Shown piece by piece: positions 32,292-36,628 of a stretch of 36,628 nt of DNA. The notes beneath the pieces are model-generated. The model was not told the DNA's origin. It searched no databases and saw nothing but the letters and a program-made list of their open reading frames with translations. The DNA comes from Nocardia vinacea NBRC 16497 (GTDB lineage: Bacteria; Actinomycetota; Actinomycetes; Mycobacteriales; Mycobacteriaceae), in contig NZ_BAGN01000399.1 of assembly GCF_000308835.1 (NCBI RefSeq), positions 1-36,628 of the forward strand. The letters are read 5' to 3'. Positions within the stretch are counted from its first letter, which is position 1, and each line of letters starts with the position of its first letter. A program made the position numbers and the translations under genes.

Positions 32292-32894
32292 GTGAACACC
32301 GTTGACCCAACCGTGGACCTATTGGACCGCGCATTGACCCAGATGGGCGAGGTCATCGCGGCGATTCGGCCGCAACAGGCGACCCAGCCGACGCCCTGCG
32401 TCGGCTGGGATGTGCAGGCGCTCGTGCGACATGTCATCGGGCAGAGTCTGCGGAATTTCCTGGATTCGGCGCGTGGCGAGATGGCCGATTGGGCGGCGCC
32501 GCCCGCCGAGCTGAGCCCGAACTGGGCGGCGGAGTACCGCGCGGCCGCCGCACCCGTCCTCGACGTATGGCACCACGCCGACCTCGAACGCCCGGTTCCG
32601 GTACCCGGCGGCGCACAAGCGCCGCTGCGCAGCCGAGCCGACCAGCAGATCACCGAATTGGCCATGCACACCTGGGATCTCGCCCGCGCGACCGACCAGC
32701 CCATCGACTTCGATCCGGAGATCGCGGAGTACGGACTGGCCTGGTCGCAGAAGATGCTGCGCCCGGAATTCCGCGGCCCGGACAAGGCTTTCGACCTCGA
32801 GGTGCCCGTGCCGGCCGACGCTCCCGCATACGACCGCCTCGCGGGGTGGTTCGGCCGCGATCCTTCCTGGAAGTCACCAGGGCCGCAGAACTGA
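32292..32894 (+). CDS. TIGR03086-family (mycothiol maleylpyruvate isomerase N-domain-like) protein
   Basis: This is a 200-residue soluble four-helix-bundle protein of the DinB/MDMPI group that is abundant in actinobacteria. Family segments are the opening LLDRALTQMGEVIAAI, the motif TPCVGWDVQALVRHVIGQ with a metal-type His, and ELAMHTWDLARATDQP with a second His. The C-terminus has APAYDRLAGWFGRDPSW, common in TIGR03086 proteins. Known relatives use metal and mycothiol, but the reaction here is unknown. GTG 32292 is chosen because it gives the normal family N-terminus. It converges on the P450 gene; 32895-33040 between them holds no gene I can support. Confidence 0.82.
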   Translation: MNTVDPTVDLLDRALTQMGEVIAAIRPQQATQPTPCVGWDVQALVRHVIGQSLRNFLDSARGEMADWAAPPAELSPNWAAEYRAAAAPVLDVWHHADLERPVPVPGGAQAPLRSRADQQITELAMHTWDLARATDQPIDFDPEIAEYGLAWSQKMLRPEFRGPDKAFDLEVPVPADAPAYDRLAGWFGRDPSWKSPGPQN

Positions 32895-33040
32895 TCGGTC
32901 CCGATCGGTGCTCGCCTCGAAGGTTCCCGGGCGGCAGGTGTGTGCGGCACGCGGTCGGTGCCGATCACATTGTTTCGGCTGAGTTCGATGGCGACGTCCC
33001 AGATCCTGGGCGACCGAGAAGCGTCGCTCGCGGTGTCGGG

Positions 33041-34213
33041 CTACCGCGACAACACGACAGGCAGCTCGAGCGGCCCTCTGTGCCGGAATCCGGAGCGCCA
33101 CTGGACATCTCCCGGATCGCAGGCGAGTGTCGGAGCGCGGCCGTCCAGCAGCAGCGTCTCCAGCACGGCCCCGGCGATGGTCCGAACCAACGCGGTGCCG
33201 AGGCAAGCATGGCCACCGTGCCCAAGAGCCAAGTGCGGATTATTCGTGCGCGCGAGATCGAGCTCGGCCGGATTGTCGAAGATCTCCGAATCATGGTTGG
33301 CCGATGCCAGGCAGAGCAGCACGGTGTCACCGGAACGGATGGTGTGCCCCGCGATATCGAGTTCGGTGGTGGCGAATCTCGGCCCCGAAACCACCTGCGG
33401 CGACAGGTAGCGCAGCAGTTCGTCCACCGCCGGTCGGGTATCGGCCATGGCGCGCAGCACCGCAAGCTGATCCGGATGGGTGAGCAGCGCCAGCGCCGAT
33501 CCGGCGATCAGGTCGACGAGCACTTCGTACCAGACGAACAGCAGATAGAAGATCATCGAGGCCAGCTCGTGCGCACTCGGCGAACCGGTCTCCGCACTCG
33601 AACGCACCAGCCGCCCGAGCACATTGTCGCCCCGCGCCCCCTCGATCGTCGCGATGACGATGGCGCGCATGGTGGTGAGCGTGTCGCGAGCACGCGGGGG
33701 AGTGGCGCTCGGCAGCAATGTCGAACGCGCCCAATGCAATAGCGCCGCGCGCTCCGGTGCTGCCAACCCGAGCAATTCGCCGAGCACGGTCGCGGGCAGC
33801 GCGACGGCGAACCGCTCGATGAGATCGATCGTGCCGCCACTGTCCACCTCCGACAGCCGAGCCGACACCAATTCCGGTGCCGTGCGCGCCCATTCGGCGA
33901 GCCGTCGCGGCGACAACTCGGCGGTGACGGCTCGTCGCAGCCGAGTGTGGTCTTCCGGTTCGCTCTCCAGGAATCCGAGGTCCAACGGTGACGGCACCAC
34001 GAATCCGCGATAGTCGGTCTCCCCGGCATAGCGCGGCTGGGTGGAGAGCCGAGTATCGAGCAGTCCGGCCCGAACATCGGCGAATCGCGTTACCAACCAG
34101 GCGGGTGGACCGTCCGGTGTACGGACCCGATGCACGCCACCGTCCTCGCGCAATCGCCGCAGCGTAGGCCATGGATTCCCGGCGAACTCGGCATCGAAGA
34201 TCTGCAATGTCAC
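33041..34213 (-). CDS. Cytochrome P450 with an unusual I-helix
   Basis: This is a soluble bacterial P450 of 390 residues. The heme thiolate Cys337 lies in LALGHGGHACLGTALVR, where Leu replaces the usual Phe of the FGxGxHxC motif. The K-helix ExxR is E265-R268 in DELLRYLSP, and the C-helix region is EDHTRLRRAVTAELSPRRL. The I-helix motif normally AGxET reads FVWYEVLVD: Glu230 is kept but the Ala, Gly and the oxygen-activating Thr are replaced. Such enzymes may handle the distal proton path differently or use other oxidants. The substrate is unknown. The start is GTG 34213, divergent from the MFS exporter. No ferredoxin or reductase gene is adjacent. Confidence 0.88.
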   Translation of the reverse strand: MTLQIFDAEFAGNPWPTLRRLREDGGVHRVRTPDGPPAWLVTRFADVRAGLLDTRLSTQPRYAGETDYRGFVVPSPLDLGFLESEPEDHTRLRRAVTAELSPRRLAEWARTAPELVSARLSEVDSGGTIDLIERFAVALPATVLGELLGLAAPERAALLHWARSTLLPSATPPRARDTLTTMRAIVIATIEGARGDNVLGRLVRSSAETGSPSAHELASMIFYLLFVWYEVLVDLIAGSALALLTHPDQLAVLRAMADTRPAVDELLRYLSPQVVSGPRFATTELDIAGHTIRSGDTVLLCLASANHDSEIFDNPAELDLARTNNPHLALGHGGHACLGTALVRTIAGAVLETLLLDGRAPTLACDPGDVQWRSGFRHRGPLELPVVLSR

Positions 34214-34311
34214 GCCGCCATCATCCGGGGCGCTATACCGGTAGACCCGAGGTGTGGCGAAGGTCGCAGAATTTGCTGGTCATTTGGTCGGCGAGGTGCA
34301 AGGCTTAAGCG
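34214..34311. promoter_or_regulatory. Divergent promoter region between the P450 and MFS genes
   Basis: This 98-bp gap separates two divergent GTG starts and must hold both promoters unless a transcript is leaderless. No clear hexamers or operator were recognised. Confidence 0.35.
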
Positions 34312-35847
34312 GTGACACATCCTCCGGATACCACGTCGGTCGCAGCGGATCCCGCGACCGACAAGCTCGACAGCGCGGTTTTCAAGGTGGCAGGGGTGGT
34401 CGTGCTCGGCGCGATCATGTCGATCCTGGATATCACCGTCGTAACCGTCGCGATCCCGAAATTCCAGAACGAGTTCCACACCACCACCGCGATCGCGGCC
34501 TGGTCGATGACCGGCTACACCCTCGCGCTGGCCAGCGTCATCCCGCTGACCGGATGGGCGGCGGACCGGTTCGGCACCAAACGGCTGTACATGCTCGCGC
34601 TGACGCTGTTCGTGCTCGGATCGGTGCTGTGCAGCCAGGCCTGGAGCATGGAGACGCTGATCGCCTTCCGCGTTGTCCAGGGTCTCGGCGGCGGCATGTT
34701 GATGCCGCTCGGCATGACGATCATGACCCACGCGGCCGGTCCGCAACGCGTCGGGCGGGTGATGGCGGTGCTCGGGGTGCCGATGCTGCTCGGCCCGATC
34801 TGCGGTCCGATCCTGGGCGGTTGGCTGATCGACAGTTACGGCTGGAAATGGATCTTCCTGATCAATGCTCCGGTCGGGGTGGTCGCGCTCGTTCTCGCCT
34901 TCATCGTGTTCCCCGCGGATAACCCGGAGCCGTCGGAATCCTTCGACTTCCTGGGCATGCTGCTGGCCTCGCCGGGTCTGGCGCTGTTCCTGTTCGGCGT
35001 CTCCTCGATTCCGGGTGAGGGCACGGTCATGGCGGCCAAGGTGCTCATACCCGCCGCCGTCGGTCTGGTGCTCATCGTGCTGTTCGTCTTCCACGCGCTG
35101 CGCACCGAACATCCGCTGATCGATCTGCATCTGTTCCGCAACCGATCGCTGACCTTCGCGGTGCTGACCATGGTGCTGTTCGCGACCGCCTTCTTCGGAG
35201 CGGGCCTGTTGCTGCCGACCTATTTGCAGCAGGTGCGCGGCGAAACAGCGATGGCAGCCGGTCTGCTGATGGTGCCGCAGGGCCTGGGTGCGATGTTGAC
35301 GATGCCGATCGCGGGCCGACTCGTCGACAAGATCGGACCGGGCAAGATCGTGTTGACCGGTATCTCGCTGATCTCACTCGGCACGGTGTTCTTCGTGCAG
35401 CTGAAGTCCGATACGTCGTATCCGTTCATGTTGGGCGCGCTGTTCGTGATGGGCCTCGGCATGGGCTGCACCATGATGCCGACCATGACCGCGGCGATCC
35501 AGACGCTGACCCACCAGCAGGTCGCGCGCGGTACGACGCTGATGAACATCATCAACCAGTCCGCCGGCTCCATCGGCACCGCGACGATGTCGGTGGTGCT
35601 CAGCAGTCTGCTGAACCGGCATCCGTTCGCCAAGCCCGCGATCGCGTCGAACTACGATCCCTCGATCGCGGCGCAGCTGCCGCCCGGTGCGGTCGAGACC
35701 GGGTTGAGCCAGGCCGCGACGGCATTCAGCCACACCTACATCGTGGCGCTGGTGCTCATGGTGCTGACCTTGGTACCTGCGGCTTTCCTGCCGCGCACCA
35801 AGCCGAAGATGCCCGAGACCGCCGACGCGCCGGTACTGGTGCATTAG
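34312..35847 (+). CDS. DHA2-family (EmrB/QacA-type) MFS multidrug exporter
   Basis: This is an inner-membrane drug/proton antiporter of 511 residues with about 14 membrane helices. Marks of the family are SILDITVVTVAIPKFQNEF in helix 1, WSMTGYTLALASVIPLTGWAADRFGTKRLYM containing motif A between helices 2 and 3, RVVQGLGGGMLMPLGMTIM, and motif C-like GVPMLLGPICGPILGGWLID in helix 5. It is most like the actinobacterial EmrB/LfrA group. The start is GTG 34312. It is divergent from the P450, so it could export that enzyme's product, but this is speculation. Confidence 0.9.
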   Translation: MTHPPDTTSVAADPATDKLDSAVFKVAGVVVLGAIMSILDITVVTVAIPKFQNEFHTTTAIAAWSMTGYTLALASVIPLTGWAADRFGTKRLYMLALTLFVLGSVLCSQAWSMETLIAFRVVQGLGGGMLMPLGMTIMTHAAGPQRVGRVMAVLGVPMLLGPICGPILGGWLIDSYGWKWIFLINAPVGVVALVLAFIVFPADNPEPSESFDFLGMLLASPGLALFLFGVSSIPGEGTVMAAKVLIPAAVGLVLIVLFVFHALRTEHPLIDLHLFRNRSLTFAVLTMVLFATAFFGAGLLLPTYLQQVRGETAMAAGLLMVPQGLGAMLTMPIAGRLVDKIGPGKIVLTGISLISLGTVFFVQLKSDTSYPFMLGALFVMGLGMGCTMMPTMTAAIQTLTHQQVARGTTLMNIINQSAGSIGTATMSVVLSSLLNRHPFAKPAIASNYDPSIAAQLPPGAVETGLSQAATAFSHTYIVALVLMVLTLVPAAFLPRTKPKMPETADAPVLVH

Positions 35848-35888
35848 CCGAAGGGTCCGAGTTCGCCTGTGTACCAGGCGAGCTCGGA

Positions 35889-36628
35889 CTACCGACGGTC
35901 GGCTTCCAGAAAGTCCAGGACGAGCGGGCTTGCGGTGCTTCGGAATTCGTCGAAATAGGCGTGCCGAGCCCCCGGGATCCATGCCAGCCGCGCACCGGGA
36001 ATCCGTTCCGCGAGCAACGGTGCGTTCGCCGCGGGATTGAACCGATCCTCGCTTCCGTGCACGATCAGCGTCGGAACCGCGATATCCGTGAGCACATCCC
36101 ATGCGTCATGTCTATTGCTCGCGTAGAGATGTCTGCGTTTCGCATAGGCGGGCATGCCCGGATCGCCGAGGGTGTGGAACGGGCCGGGCGTGCTCGCCAG
36201 ATATTCCGGGGTGTACATCAGTTCCAACAGCGCCTGCCGCGCCGCCACCGGATCGGGCTGGGCCAGCGACTTCCGTACCTCGGTGTCGCGCTCGACAGCG
36301 TGGCGACCACCCGGTGACGTGCAGCCGAGCACCAGCGCATGCACCCGATCCGGGAACCGCGCGGCCAGCCACTGCGCGACCCGGCCACCCATGGACGTGC
36401 CGTACACCGCGGTCTTGTCGATGCCGAGTTCGTCGAGCACCGCAATGGCGTCCTCGGCGAATCCGAGGGTGCTGTACGGGATATCCGGCTTATCGCTGTC
36501 ACCGGTCCCGCGATAGTCCAGTGAGACGGTGCGATACGCGGTCTCGAAGTCGGCGCGGACTCCATCCCACCACTGGTGATTATTGGCCTGCCCGGTGAGC
36601 AGCAGCAGCGGTGGACCCTCACCGCCGG
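35889..36628 (-). CDS. Alpha/beta hydrolase, N-terminus cut by the window end
   Basis: The reading frame stays open to the right edge of the window, so the true start lies beyond 36628 and about 245 residues are visible. The visible part begins with the oxyanion-type segment PPLLLLTGQANNHQWWDGV, then LDYRGTGDSDKP. The nucleophile Ser lies in YGTSMGGRVAQWLA, the acid in HGSEDRFNPA and the base His in GARHAYFDEF. The length and order suit a carboxylesterase or lactonase of the 3-oxoadipate enol-lactonase type. The substrate is unknown. A GTG at 36440 is internal and not a credible start because the catalytic fold begins upstream. It converges on the MFS gene. Confidence 0.85.
   Translation of the reverse strand, partial: GGEGPPLLLLTGQANNHQWWDGVRADFETAYRTVSLDYRGTGDSDKPDIPYSTLGFAEDAIAVLDELGIDKTAVYGTSMGGRVAQWLAARFPDRVHALVLGCTSPGGRHAVERDTEVRKSLAQPDPVAARQALLELMYTPEYLASTPGPFHTLGDPGMPAYAKRRHLYASNRHDAWDVLTDIAVPTLIVHGSEDRFNPAANAPLLAERIPGARLAWIPGARHAYFDEFRSTASPLVLDFLEADRR

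Overview
The window is high-GC DNA with dense, mostly clean reading frames, frequent GTG starts and many 4-bp ATGA or GTGA gene overlaps. It carries a hemophore-like Rv0203-family protein, TcrXY- and CutRS-like two-component systems, a mycothiol-enzyme-like TIGR03086 protein and a PucR regulator. Together these point to a Nocardia-like or related mycolic-acid actinobacterium. The genus is an inference; no rRNA or tRNA gene was seen.

Layout. Positions 1-3026 hold a SAM methyltransferase, a small secreted heme-binding-type protein and a CutRS-like two-component system. Positions 3122-3490 hold the relic of a TnpB element with its middle deleted. Positions 3641-4873 encode a CqsA-type alpha-oxoamine synthase whose PLP lysine codon reads Thr. 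Positions 4875-7084 hold a TcrXY-like two-component system. Positions 7155-8783 encode a penicillin-binding lipoprotein without its catalytic motifs. Positions 9009-10998 carry a VOC protein, a WYL regulator and a duplicated barrel-like protein. Positions 11152-13480 carry an alpha/beta hydrolase and PucR, both on the minus strand.

The core is a purine catabolic island on the plus strand, 13651-31193, divergent from pucR. Its first block is uraD, uraH, urate oxidase, a three-subunit xanthine dehydrogenase with an 8-oxoguanine deaminase inside it, an NCS2 permease behind a structured leader, and xdhC. A hairpin and a probable second promoter follow. The second block is an allophanate-hydrolase-C-like protein, hyi, glxR, gcl, glycerate kinase, allantoinase and allantoicase, closed by a strong hairpin. 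In outline: base uptake, oxidation to urate, three steps to allantoin, ring opening to allantoate and ureidoglycolate, then glyoxylate through tartronate semialdehyde to phosphoglycerate. No ureidoglycolate lyase or urease is visible in the window.

Positions 31298-36628 hold an EamA transporter, a TIGR03086 protein, a P450 divergent from a DHA2 MFS exporter, and an alpha/beta hydrolase cut by the window end.

The items most worth a second look are the Lys-to-Thr change in the CqsA-like enzyme, the TnpB relic that keeps its guide-RNA end, four in-frame 84-bp repeats inside glycerate kinase, mutually exclusive helices in the permease leader, the orphan allophanate-hydrolase-C-like protein, and an OHCU-decarboxylase-like tail on allantoicase.
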